Positions 25,001 to 32,941 of a stretch of DNA of 55,815 nt are shown piece by piece. Source of the DNA: a virus. Every line of letters starts with the position of its first letter. Within the stretch, counting starts at the first letter, position 1. A program made the position numbers and the translations under genes. Where the stretch lies: IMG/VR virus record IMGVR_UViG_3300013126_000040, positions 1-55,815 of that record; one strand, written 5' to 3'. Below the pieces are notes generated by a model. The model had not been told where the DNA came from, did not search any database, and saw only the letters and a program-made list of their open reading frames with translations.

Positions 25001-27375
25001 ACTTTTTCAAATCCATCGGGCTCTATTGTAATAATCTTTAATTTCTTTTTATTGAAAGTATATAAATAGTCTCCAACTTTTATATCTAAAAGTAATTTAT
25101 ATTCATTATCGTTTGTTAAAAATGGATGACATTTTGTGCATCTTATTTGTGATCCATCTTCTAATACTACTTTAGTAATTGGCTCCAAATCTTGACCTTC
25201 ATCGAAAATTTCAGATATTTTAGATATTTTTAAATCTTGAGTATAATCATCATAACCATAGACTTCATCATCTTTCTTTAATTCTTCTATATTTTTTAAT
25301 CCGCTTGGAGTATATACTTTAGTTCCAGCTGGAAAGCATCTGCTAGAATACGAACATGAATATACATCTCCTGCTTGTGTAGTATATGTACCTATATACA
25401 TAGTAAATCTAGTGAATACCTTGTTAAAAGCACAAGTATCAGCTATATGTACATAAAATGTATATGTACCATTTGCATTTGGTATGCCATTAGGATATCT
25501 TAAAAGATTACTTTTTGATAATCTTGAATTTGCTGTTGGAGAACTTCTTTCTAAAGAACCTCCATCAAATATTACTTGATGTTCTACTTGAGTTGGACTA
25601 ATTGTAATAGTCGGTACATTTTCTGCTTGATTTGCGCTAATGGAAGTTCTAATAGTATTCGTTGCAACTACTGATAAATCTTCTACAAATGGAGTAGATG
25701 CAGGTCCACTAGCATTTGCGTCTGGAGTATAACAAACATTCCCTAAACGATCTGCTTGATTTGTTAAAGCAAATTGAATAGCATAATTTCCTCTAACAGA
25801 AGTACTAAATTCTCCATTTCTTGCGTTTGCAGCCGTTGGATCATCTATTTGTAACCAAAAACAAGTTTCTGGGTCTACTCCTTGTCCAGGAGAAAAAGTG
25901 GTATTTGGAACAGTGGCGCCTATATTTGTAATACCACCAGGTTTTCCATCTTTTCTTATAGTTTCAAATTCATTTCTATTTATCTTTTTAAAGCTTAAAA
26001 TTTCGTCTCCGTTACTAGCTAAATTCAAAACAATTTTATTATTTTTTATAATATCAAAATTCCATGATGGTAATCCAATTCTGCTTGGATAACTATTCGC
26101 TGCTGTAGGTCTATTATTTACTGTATATGGATTAAAGTTGAATGTTAATGTAGCTGTTGAACTTGATCCTTTAGCATTAGAGCAACTAGCGTAAGCATAA
26201 AATGTACCTGCATGCCTTGGAGTTCCTGTGATATGTTTGCTTGTGGAATTAAATACTAATCCTTCTGGCAAAGAAGATACAGCGAGAATTGTATGTTTAT
26301 TATTTAATCCAGCTAAAGTTTGATTTCCAATCGCTGTTCCTACCGTGCCTGTAAAAGTTTTAGCTGATACAGTTGGTAAGGGGTCAGTAGTTTTTTGCAC
26401 GCCATATAGTATAGACAAATTAAAGTCTTTTCTATTACCTGCGTCTGAATTTGGTCCATAGACTTTAAAACTTAAAGTTGCAGTTTTAATATCTGCGCCA
26501 ATGCTTAAAGATACTGATCCACTAATAGTTTTAGTATTTGGATTCCATGTTAGCCCTAGATTTTGTAAAATATTTAAAGAATTTGAATCTAAACTGGCAC
26601 TATATTGATTGCTTGGTATATTTGTAGTTAAACTATAACTAAAGGCTTGACCTCTAAAAGCATGTGTAGTTGGGGCACTAGTTACATTAATTGGATCATT
26701 TCCATATTGATCTGTGCTTTTTATTGTTAAACTTTTAGAAGCTTTGAATGTTTCTAACTGCGATGTTTTATTTTTACCACTACCAACGCTAATAAATCTA
26801 TTACCATTTAATATAGATTCAATAATTCCAGTATAATATCCAACATAATTAATTCTATCTTTTACAAATGCTATATTCGTACTATTTCCATTTGCAAATC
26901 TTAATCTATCACTAGAATTTAAATCTGCTAATACTCCAAAATCTGTATAATTTAAATAAGATACTACTTGTTCCAATTGGACATTAAAAGAAAAAGCTGT
27001 GCCCACTCTTGATGTTGTTGTCGCTGAACTTAAAATAGCAGCAGCGGTTGGATTTACTCCTGGAGTACCATACATAACTAATCCATTCACAAAACTCCAA
27101 ACAAACCAAAATCCATTTCCTCTATCTACTCCTTCAATACTAACTTGATTAGTTGATGATTCAGGTAAAGGATTAGGATAAGTCGTGCTTGCTGAAAAGA
27201 TTGGATTATATGCGTCTACTAAATCATCTACATCTGCTAAAGTAATATCACTTGAACTAGGTTTTCCTACATCATTATATATTGCATATCCATCGTAAGA
27301 AACGCCATTTTTACCTCTCCAGGCTAGCCCTTCGATATATTTATTTGGATCACAATCTTTACATTTCTTTGCCAT
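22009..27375 (-). CDS. J-like central tail-tip protein with N-terminal Ig-like extension and intein-like domain
   Basis: A 1,788-residue protein. Residues 1-20 hold a CKDC pair. Residues about 20-675 are an extension of beta-sandwich modules; one resembles a putative Ig (He_PIG-type) repeat with GTPRHAGTFYAYASCSNAKG. Residues 680-812 are an intein-like domain (CFPAGTKV to FVHN). Residues about 815-1788 are the gpJ-like core, with the marker SLLDVLGEGPIEGIVDYEIV near 870 followed by beta-rich tip domains. gpJ-type proteins close the tail tube and carry receptor binding at their C-terminus. The gene follows the I-like gene by 3 bases, as in lambda. The long extension before the core is unusual for gpJ. 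The intein-like domain sits exactly between the two parts, so cleavage would free the extension. Confidence 0.85.
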   Translation of the reverse strand: MAKKCKDCDPNKYIEGLAWRGKNGVSYDGYAIYNDVGKPSSSDITLADVDDLVDAYNPIFSASTTYPNPLPESSTNQVSIEGVDRGNGFWFVWSFVNGLVMYGTPGVNPTAAAILSSATTTSRVGTAFSFNVQLEQVVSYLNYTDFGVLADLNSSDRLRFANGNSTNIAFVKDRINYVGYYTGIIESILNGNRFISVGSGKNKTSQLETFKASKSLTIKSTDQYGNDPINVTSAPTTHAFRGQAFSYSLTTNIPSNQYSASLDSNSLNILQNLGLTWNPNTKTISGSVSLSIGADIKTATLSFKVYGPNSDAGNRKDFNLSILYGVQKTTDPLPTVSAKTFTGTVGTAIGNQTLAGLNNKHTILAVSSLPEGLVFNSTSKHITGTPRHAGTFYAYASCSNAKGSSSTATLTFNFNPYTVNNRPTAANSYPSRIGLPSWNFDIIKNNKIVLNLASNGDEILSFKKINRNEFETIRKDGKPGGITNIGATVPNTTFSPGQGVDPETCFWLQIDDPTAANARNGEFSTSVRGNYAIQFALTNQADRLGNVCYTPDANASGPASTPFVEDLSVVATNTIRTSISANQAENVPTITISPTQVEHQVIFDGGSLERSSPTANSRLSKSNLLRYPNGIPNANGTYTFYVHIADTCAFNKVFTRFTMYIGTYTTQAGDVYSCSYSSRCFPAGTKVYTPSGLKNIEELKKDDEVYGYDDYTQDLKISKISEIFDEGQDLEPITKVVLEDGSQIRCTKCHPFLTNDNEYKLLLDIKVGDYLYTFNKKKLKIITIEPDGFEKVYNFEVEKYHNYIAEGIFVHNRYGANRKGTRNWNDNYKLPNSKVPANCHTIVSRAGDKQQINNYAFRYGNKLKDTKDIGITSLTNISLLDVLGEGPIEGIVDYEIVPNVGAQIGDIGYKNGVRIVKYQGTDSLLRSIYWNEIPIADNTFPERGSLNFEFIRLAYDYGDSAPRHTRLSELRNIKLEEPFYARKVNNGQYLDTVSLYDQNSNTLLSKIKMPRRLTNTKVVGTKLFGRRKFQDGSYRTYKKSLTILTKDLYGLRLNIKALSLFKNIIDLTIWDSADQASKNSVSGRVDRQEMTFYLYLKRIDYIPNIGKQVTLIPNPNYTGASSGTFTISEETYYNTVYSKENDVLSLFWPPDSPGGGPGPDGYKRQPANFTEFINGRTTYSHRHDGKVYTTYANDVNKLQRDFRTSLEDYINKRQRLLAGEARDYSTLTIAGKLNQGPYIETFEWTGLNRYVRSTTVGWEIEIEPVYDESVDPNIVVKSAIDSVTEIYDDFLVLPHTAGVITTFDSRYFTSIPQRAYDTRLLKVKIPSNYNPYSRTYTGIWDGNFNLGWTDNPAWCFYDLITNKRYGLGKYVDPDLTDKWTLYEISKYCDQLVSSGGAGDGMEPRFTCNVLISTREDAYKVVNDMASIFRAIVFYNAGLIFTSQDKPKEPLYIFNNSNVKDGEFTYSNTSKRVRRNVALVRYNDKENFYKPAVKYVESREGLIRFGIKEIEVSAFGCTSEGQAERLGKWTLLSENLESELVTFETSLPAMYLKPGDIVYVQDQNRQNKILGGRTYLLEKNYAILDIKYEDISGFLPAINGCNFNVLTPAGNVEIGTETGNAVIEFGADNNRPFTVAKSDGQRTLISGLDTSLIRKKQIQTIKYETDYSISNPVGTNVFGNYVTIEPTGNFQGYTKIYFGGQSLDDTEHTLMQNTVWTIEIDPDSYDYNKSPSVSGFSDPGVKYPGAALEPYIDKTQKFRILDIEEQEEYRYKVTALQYDETKYALGDNI
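24940..25338 (-). other. Bacterial intein-like (BIL/Hint) domain inside the J-like protein
   Basis: This is a 133-residue domain at residues 680-812. It begins with CFPAGTKV (C680, block A), contains T747-x-x-H750 (block B, TKCH), then VYNFEVEKYHNYIAEGIF, and ends with H811-N812. The following residue is R813, not Cys, Ser or Thr. There is no endonuclease insert. These features fit a BIL-type Hint domain that can cleave at its ends, with canonical splicing disfavoured. Confidence 0.9.
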
Positions 27376-27378
27376 AAA

Positions 27379-28698
27379 TTAAATTGATAATGAATTATCT
27401 CCTATTGAATTTCCTTGAATGTCTTGAATATTTATAGGATATCCTTGATGAGAAAAATAAAAGCTTTTTGTAGGATAATTTTTTTCTCCTGCGCCAACAC
27501 CAATCGGAGCTTTACCATCGCTTTCATATTTATTTGCTCTTGATTGAATTCTGTATAATTGATCGTAAGAACTAAAAATTTGTTGACTACCTATGATTAG
27601 TCTACCATAGCCAATTGGTACTGGACCTCCTTCTCCAATAGTATTAACTGGACCATTAAATGTATAAGATGGTTCTCCACCTCCTGTATCTGGAGATGCC
27701 TCAAAATCTGCTGAAGGATTTGCTATCTGTTGAGGACTAACCATAGGTGGCGGTTTCATCAACAACATAGAAACTCCAAGAGCTACTAAACCTAAAATAG
27801 CTGGCGCCAACAGTCCTAATATACCCAATGAACCTCCACCAGATACAGGAGCTAATAATATACTTAAAAATACAGCAAAAATACTTTTAAATCCACCTCC
27901 ACCACCTGCCCCCTTGCCTCCACCGCCACCTCCTTTTCCTCCTCCTCCATTATGCACCAAAATATTATTGGCTATGTAAGTATGATTTTTCATTACATGA
28001 AAATTATAAACTTTTTCATTTCCATCTTCTTCTATTCTTTCAATAGGCATTACATCTCCACTTTTATGAATTAGAACGTCTCCAACTTTAAAATTTTCAA
28101 GAGGACTAAATCTATTGTATTCATTAAAAAACCAATGATTTCCTGTGCTTCTAATAATTGATCCATCCCATAATGTAATTTTTAGAATTTTATTGTTCTC
28201 GTGCTCAAATACTTTTTCAATGATATCAATTTGTATATTTTTGTCTTTATCAAAAGATAAAATTTCGTCTCCTTCTTTTAAATCTTCTATATTTTTTTCT
28301 CCTTGAGGTGTTGAAACTTTAGTGCCAGCCGGAAAGCAACCTTGTGGTCCTCCGCCTCCTCCGCCACCTGCCCCTTCTACTATTGGTATAATATCTATAG
28401 TTTTTAACATAGATCCAAAGTTCATAAACATTTCTGATTCAGATAATTTTGCAAAATGTTTTTTATTAACGTCTTTATAATCTAGAGGCATTTCTTCTGC
28501 CTCTGGAACCCATAATGGACGATGATTAATTAATATTTCATATTTAGCGTTTTTCTCAGACTGATCGATGAAAAGCTTTGTTAGTTTGTTTGTGTTAGCT
28601 TCTATAGCTCTAAAAGCTTCTGCTACACTAGAGACATTTAGATCCCATTCCTCACCAATTTCTTGGCCCAAGTATCCATGTAGTTTGACCTTAACCAT
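27379..28698 (-). CDS. I-like tail assembly protein with intein-like domain
   Basis: A 439-residue protein. Residues 1-105 resemble the N-terminal beta-grasp domain of lambda gpI-type tail assembly proteins. A glycine-rich linker (110-120) leads to an intein-like domain (121-250). After it come a second glycine-rich stretch and a hydrophobic segment (about 275-320, LGILGLLAPAILGLVALGVS). The gpI-type tail has PSYTFNGPVNTIGEGGPVPI and GYGRLIIGS. Without the inserted domain the protein would be about 309 residues, somewhat longer than lambda gpI. It starts after AAGGAG, overlaps the K-like gene by 8 bases, and is followed by the J-like gene 3 bases later. Gene order and sequence support the family; the function of the cleavage domain is inferred. 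Confidence 0.85.
   Translation of the reverse strand: MVKVKLHGYLGQEIGEEWDLNVSSVAEAFRAIEANTNKLTKLFIDQSEKNAKYEILINHRPLWVPEAEEMPLDYKDVNKKHFAKLSESEMFMNFGSMLKTIDIIPIVEGAGGGGGGGPQGCFPAGTKVSTPQGEKNIEDLKEGDEILSFDKDKNIQIDIIEKVFEHENNKILKITLWDGSIIRSTGNHWFFNEYNRFSPLENFKVGDVLIHKSGDVMPIERIEEDGNEKVYNFHVMKNHTYIANNILVHNGGGGKGGGGGGKGAGGGGGFKSIFAVFLSILLAPVSGGGSLGILGLLAPAILGLVALGVSMLLMKPPPMVSPQQIANPSADFEASPDTGGGEPSYTFNGPVNTIGEGGPVPIGYGRLIIGSQQIFSSYDQLYRIQSRANKYESDGKAPIGVGAGEKNYPTKSFYFSHQGYPINIQDIQGNSIGDNSLSI
27949..28338 (-). other. Bacterial intein-like (BIL/Hint) domain inside the I-like protein
   Basis: This is a 130-residue domain at residues 121-250. It begins with CFPAGTKV (C121), has T185-x-x-H188 (TGNH, block B) and VYNFHVMKNHTYIANNIL, and ends H249-N250. 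The next residue is Gly251. It lies between two glycine-rich linkers. It is clearly related to the domain in the adjacent J-like protein (same start, same end, many shared residues). Confidence 0.9.
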
Positions 28699-29437
28699 TT
28701 GCGCGCTCCTTGTACCTCAGAACATAACTAGTATGCTTCTTGAAGAAGTTATCATATATATTTACACAAGAAAAAGAATTAAAAGGCTGGTGTAAAATTA
28801 ATCCATCACCAATATATACTGCCGCATGAGTAGGAAATTTATCAGAAACCCCAGGAAACATCATCATGATTCCATCTGATTTATTTAATTTAATACCTTT
28901 ATCTAACTTAATAAAACCTTGATTTTTAAAGTTTGTTTCATATAAATCTTTTATATCGTCTAAATGTCTTGGATATGTTAAATCTTTAGGGAATTTAATA
29001 TGAACTTTCTCTTCTTTTAAAGCATATTCTTGCATTAATGTAAAACAATCTGATTTACCTAAAACAAATGGTCTTCCTATATATGGATTATTCTCTTTAT
29101 TTGGAGAATAAAAATTAAATATATCATATTTTATATTATATAATATATAGTGAATATTATATGCATTACTATTACTTTTATCAATTTCACTAAACTCTAC
29201 GCTTTCATTTACATGAGAATGATAACAAGCCACAATCTTACCTAGACTAGAACAATTTAAATAATCTTGAGGAGATATAATAAAATTATTTATTTTATTT
29301 TCTGCTCTGTTTTTACATGGAAATATATCAAATTTATATTCTTTTTCTTTAAAGTAAATAAATCCGCAGATTTCTTCATTAGTCTTTTTAAGTGCAAGAT
29401 TTTTAATATAGATTTTAATTTGAGAATTAAATTCCAT
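28691..29437 (-). CDS. K-like tail protein: JAB/MPN plus NlpC/P60 peptidase
   Basis: The protein has 248 residues and two catalytic domains, as in lambda gpK. The first (1-115) is JAB/MPN: a Glu in EEICGF (21-22) and a full JAMM motif with H73, H75, S83 and D86. The second (120-245) is NlpC/P60: C131 in GKSDCF and H204 in HAAVYIGDG, with a further His/Gln near 216. The NlpC/P60 part is expected to cut peptidoglycan peptides during entry; the JAB part may act as a protease in tip assembly. It lies between the L-like and I-like genes, in lambda order, and overlaps the latter by 8 bases. All key residues are present. Confidence 0.9.
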   Translation of the reverse strand: MEFNSQIKIYIKNLALKKTNEEICGFIYFKEKEYKFDIFPCKNRAENKINNFIISPQDYLNCSSLGKIVACYHSHVNESVEFSEIDKSNSNAYNIHYILYNIKYDIFNFYSPNKENNPYIGRPFVLGKSDCFTLMQEYALKEEKVHIKFPKDLTYPRHLDDIKDLYETNFKNQGFIKLDKGIKLNKSDGIMMMFPGVSDKFPTHAAVYIGDGLILHQPFNSFSCVNIYDNFFKKHTSYVLRYKERANG

Positions 29438-29441
29438 ATAT

Positions 29442-31751
29442 TTATGGTCCTTGCATGCTTTGTTGAGATTGAAATTTTCCTTCTACCGATGGGAACCCGC
29501 CAAAAGGTAATACTCCCATCAATTGAGTTCCGTCTGCTGCTAATGGAGCTCTAACTTCGAATTTTAATAAAGTATCAGCAATGTTTTCGTTTGGACCAAA
29601 CATATGATTTACTGCTAATGTTTTTACTGGAAAATTAATATTTTCTTTCCATCTTAATCTGCATCCAATTAAAGTCTTTGAACAAGCGTCTGACTCCCAA
29701 TATTCTGTATTAGGTGGAGAATTGATAAAATCTGCTGTATGCTCTGATTTGCAAACAAAATAATATTTTATATTATTTTTTTCTATATGAACATAATTTC
29801 CATAGCGATAGTTTACGCCTTGCTGCCAAGCGTTTCTATCTATCCATTCTCCTTGTCTATATTGAGAAAAAGTTGCATCAGATGCGTTTGCTACTGGTGG
29901 AGCACTTTGTAATCCTTTACAAGACTGAGATGTAGAGACGCTTACTCTTGACATTCCATCGGATCCAGCAGTACTATTTGCATTTATCACAGAATTTACA
30001 ACTCCAAACACTCCAGAATGCATTTCATTTAGTCTATCGTGTCTTTCATAAACGCATCCCTCTCCTCTATATGTAAATGGGCAATTTTTAGATAATAAAA
30101 TTCTCGCTGGCAGTTTAACTCCTTCTATATCCAATAGTGAGGCTAATTCATATACAACATTTTGAGAATCTTCTTGAACTTTTCTATCAATATAGTATAT
30201 ATCAGGCGTAAGCTCTACTTCGTAAATATCAATCTTTTTTTGATTTATTTGATCTAGATAATCTCTTGCCATATTTTGATATGATGTATATATTTGCGTT
30301 GAATTTGGACTTGTTAATTCTTCTGTTATATAATCTGTAGCAACTAAGTGAATATTTTGAGTTTGTAATTGAGCATTATTTCCTGTATGAGTTGCAACGA
30401 ATGTACAACCACTCGTACTAATGTTTTTTAAATATTGATTATATAAAAATCCTGCACTTCCCCAGCTATTAAATAATATCTTTGGTGTGGTAGAAAAAAC
30501 AGTAGGAAAAATAATATTATGTTCGCCTGACGTAGCTGATCCAAAATTAGGATTTAATTTCAAAGCTATAAATTTTGCATTTTCATTTGAATATGGATTA
30601 ACGCCTGTATAATTTCCGGTAGGAATAGTCAAATAATTTATATCAAAATTATTATTTAAAGGTTTAGAGAAAGCTGCAGTAAAACTTGTAGAAGTTTGTG
30701 TTGATATAGAATAATTAAAACTTTCAGCAATAGTTTCATTTGGTGCTCTCAAAGATAGAAAAGTAATTAGTTCTGAACCATTTTCAGAGAATGAAACTGG
30801 ATAGTTTATAGTTGAGGTCGAGCTATTGCTAAAAGATACTGAATTAAAGTAACATAAAACTTTTATTGGCGTATTTAAATCTTTTTTTCTAAACTCTTTC
30901 TCGGACATCGGAATAATGTTTGTGTATGTATTTTGTGCTGGTATTATAAAGACATCAGAAGAAAAAGCGTCAATTACATCAGAAGTCTCATTTACCTTTT
31001 CATTTACAAAAAGATTAAAAAAATCTAAAGAATTTAAATGATAAATTTGCCTTTGCAGGTTAATATCTAAAGTCTTTAATCTATCGTCTGTTCTTGAACA
31101 TGTAAATATTTTATTTGAAATCTGAATTGGTTTGACTCCATAAATTAACCATTTAGCAAATCCTATTGGAACTCTTTCTAAAGACCTAACAGTTAAAACC
31201 TCTCCGTCTCTCGATGCCCATGGCGTATCTGAGAAAGTATTAAATGGATTTACCGCTGCTGGGAAATTGTCTGGACTTAAATATCTTACAAAAGTTTTTC
31301 TTCTAGTAACTTTTGATCCAACAATATCTTTTAACTCTTGAATCTGCATTCTAATATATTTATAGAAAGAGTTAAATTCATCATCTAAAAATTGACTAGA
31401 AAATTTTACTTTTGGAGTTGGAATTGTACCATTAGAAGTTATATCAAACTGTTCTCCGTAGACTGGAAAAGGAAAATAAAGATTTCCTCGCCATTTTATA
31501 ATTCCTCGGTTAATATTAAAAAGATTAAAATCATTATGTATTCTTATAATTCCGTCTCTTACTGGACCATTTCGATTGGGATAAGTGATGGTAGCAGGTT
31601 TAATTTCATTTAAATCTATTTCATATAGAAAAATTGGGGTTGTAGGTTCGATCTCATGGATATGAGAATTAATCGATCTTTGAGCTTCTAAAGCTTGTAA
31701 GAAATATTCACTAGCTTGAACGACTTGATTAGGGCTCGATCCCATTCCCAT
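29442..31751 (-). CDS. L-like minor tail protein with Fe-S cysteines and inserted modules
   Basis: A 769-residue protein; lambda gpL is about 230. Residues 1-200 match the gpL N-terminal pattern (FLYEIDLNEI, IIKWRGNLYFPFPVYG, RRKTFVRYL). Residues about 250-470 are inserted beta-sandwich modules resembling H-type lectin repeats. Residues about 500-560 return to gpL (VVYELASLLDIEGVKLPARI). Four cysteines, C557, C566, C690 and C697, correspond to the cluster ligands of gpL-type proteins. A segment of about 120 residues between the second and third carries a CBM5/12-like aromatic pattern (YRYGNYVHIEKNNIKYYFVC, then EYW). It begins MGMG, as does the M-like gene before it. It probably forms part of the tip ring and adds glycan-binding surfaces. 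Confidence 0.85.
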   Translation of the reverse strand: MGMGSSPNQVVQASEYFLQALEAQRSINSHIHEIEPTTPIFLYEIDLNEIKPATITYPNRNGPVRDGIIRIHNDFNLFNINRGIIKWRGNLYFPFPVYGEQFDITSNGTIPTPKVKFSSQFLDDEFNSFYKYIRMQIQELKDIVGSKVTRRKTFVRYLSPDNFPAAVNPFNTFSDTPWASRDGEVLTVRSLERVPIGFAKWLIYGVKPIQISNKIFTCSRTDDRLKTLDINLQRQIYHLNSLDFFNLFVNEKVNETSDVIDAFSSDVFIIPAQNTYTNIIPMSEKEFRKKDLNTPIKVLCYFNSVSFSNSSTSTINYPVSFSENGSELITFLSLRAPNETIAESFNYSISTQTSTSFTAAFSKPLNNNFDINYLTIPTGNYTGVNPYSNENAKFIALKLNPNFGSATSGEHNIIFPTVFSTTPKILFNSWGSAGFLYNQYLKNISTSGCTFVATHTGNNAQLQTQNIHLVATDYITEELTSPNSTQIYTSYQNMARDYLDQINQKKIDIYEVELTPDIYYIDRKVQEDSQNVVYELASLLDIEGVKLPARILLSKNCPFTYRGEGCVYERHDRLNEMHSGVFGVVNSVINANSTAGSDGMSRVSVSTSQSCKGLQSAPPVANASDATFSQYRQGEWIDRNAWQQGVNYRYGNYVHIEKNNIKYYFVCKSEHTADFINSPPNTEYWESDACSKTLIGCRLRWKENINFPVKTLAVNHMFGPNENIADTLLKFEVRAPLAADGTQLMGVLPFGGFPSVEGKFQSQQSMQGP

Positions 31752-31775
31752 GTTATAAGTTCTCCAATCTCTTCA

Positions 31776-32366
31776 TTATGCAGAAACTTCTTCAAGTTTT
31801 GCTCGAACAGAATAATTTTCTTTAAATGTAAAATTTGTTTCCCATTCTCTACATACATATTTTGTTCTATACGTTTGTTCGGAATATATGTCTCCAGGAT
31901 TATAAGCAAAAGCATAAACACCAGACCTTTGCTTTAGAAAATGGACTATTGCTCGCGCTTCTCTAGATGTTCTTTGATCAAAATTTAATTGAAGAGTTTT
32001 TAAATCTGGATTAATACTTTTTGCTATTCTTTGTTCATATCCATTTCCGAATCTAATTGTAGTTACGCTAGGTTTATGTTGAATTGTAGAAGTATAAGAA
32101 GGAGTCCAAACAAATTTTGTAATTCTTATATTATTAGATAAAGTTATTACTCCTCCCCAATATGCGCCTCCAGAATTTGTATCTGGTTCACTTTCTACTG
32201 TTTTAAAATGATCCTTTAAACAATACCAAAAGTCACCTTTGTATTTCACAATATCATTCTTTAAAAAATTATGTCCTAGGGATTTATTGGCCCATTGAAC
32301 CATAGGGTCATTAATAGAGCCCGTATCCTCTTGTCTCAAATCAATTCTTGGTATGCCCATGCCCAT
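31776..32366 (-). CDS. M-like minor tail protein with carbohydrate-binding-like insert
   Basis: A 196-residue protein whose C-terminal 115 residues match lambda gpM-type proteins: WTPSYTST, TTIRFGNGYEQRI, a strand ending LQLNFDQRTSREA, and FVCREW-type KYVCREWETNF. The N-terminal 80 residues are an addition holding a CBM5/12-like pattern (NDIVKYKGDFWYCLKDHF, then AYWG). Ribosome binding site AAGGAAA. gpM-type proteins form a ring at the distal tail tip. It is the first recognisable gene of the minus-strand tip operon in M-L-K-I-J order. Confidence 0.9.
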   Translation of the reverse strand: MGMGIPRIDLRQEDTGSINDPMVQWANKSLGHNFLKNDIVKYKGDFWYCLKDHFKTVESEPDTNSGGAYWGGVITLSNNIRITKFVWTPSYTSTIQHKPSVTTIRFGNGYEQRIAKSINPDLKTLQLNFDQRTSREARAIVHFLKQRSGVYAFAYNPGDIYSEQTYRTKYVCREWETNFTFKENYSVRAKLEEVSA

Positions 32367-32381
32367 ATATTTTTTCCTTAA

Positions 32382-32876
32382 TTATGAAGTATAATTCAAA
32401 ATCTTATCAATTAATACGCTCATGTCTTTTAATGTGATTTTTACTTTATGGCCTTTTTTATAATATAAAAGTAAATCAGCTGGAGTTAATTCGTTTGTGC
32501 TAATATTAAATCTATTTTTAGCCCATTCAAATGCGAACTTCATATTTTCTATTTTTAAATCATCAATCTTCTCTATTTTATCTACAAGTAATTCACAGTA
32601 AAATATATTACCATCTGGCCTATGTAAATTATATTTTGTAATTTGATCTACATTAGGTATCTCTGGATGAAGATAATCTGGGAATTCGGCAATATCATTA
32701 GAATTTAGCTTCCTAATAAAAACGACTTTTTCTATGGCCCCATCTTGGTTTCTTTGAATATGATATAAATTATTCTCTATATACCATGTTAACCAATTTT
32801 TAAAGCAGTAAACCTTCGCCTCCTCTACATTCTCAGATAGTAAGAATGTGTATAATTCTTCGTATATTCCTTGCAT
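32382..32876 (-). CDS. Unknown protein heading the tail-tip operon
   Basis: A 164-residue protein preceded by AAAAGGAG. It has charged helical ends and an aromatic N-terminal part (NWLTWYIENNLYHI). No known family was recognised. It is the first gene of the minus-strand tail-tip operon, 15 bases before the M-like gene, and faces the divergent block across a 65-base region with two GTGTAAT elements. A structural or assembly role in the tail tip is inferred from position. Confidence 0.6.
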   Translation of the reverse strand: MQGIYEELYTFLLSENVEEAKVYCFKNWLTWYIENNLYHIQRNQDGAIEKVVFIRKLNSNDIAEFPDYLHPEIPNVDQITKYNLHRPDGNIFYCELLVDKIEKIDDLKIENMKFAFEWAKNRFNISTNELTPADLLLYYKKGHKVKITLKDMSVLIDKILNYTS

Positions 32877-32896
32877 AAACCTTGCTCCTTTTATAG

Positions 32897-32928
32897 TAAT
32901 AATTACACTTAAAGGGGTGTAATTATTA
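32897..32928. promoter_or_regulatory. Divergent pair of GTGTAAT elements (inverted repeat)
   Basis: A perfect 12-bp inverted repeat, TAATAATTACAC (32897-32908) and GTGTAATTATTA (32917-32928), is separated by 8 bases. Each arm places GTGTAATTATTA in front of one of the two divergent genes (32876 minus, 32942 plus). It lies in the only divergent intergenic region of the window. It can be read as two back-to-back late promoters or as a single palindromic operator. Confidence 0.65.
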
Positions 32929-32941
32929 TCAGGTATAAGGT

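Noticed and set aside
24823-25041. Plus-strand ORF with hydrophobic stretches opposite the J-like BIL domain
   Set aside because: It is an antisense shadow of a well-supported domain and has no ribosome binding site.
31640-31665. GGTTCGATCTC, resembling a tRNA T-arm
   Set aside because: It lies within the L-like coding sequence and has no matching acceptor or anticodon arms.
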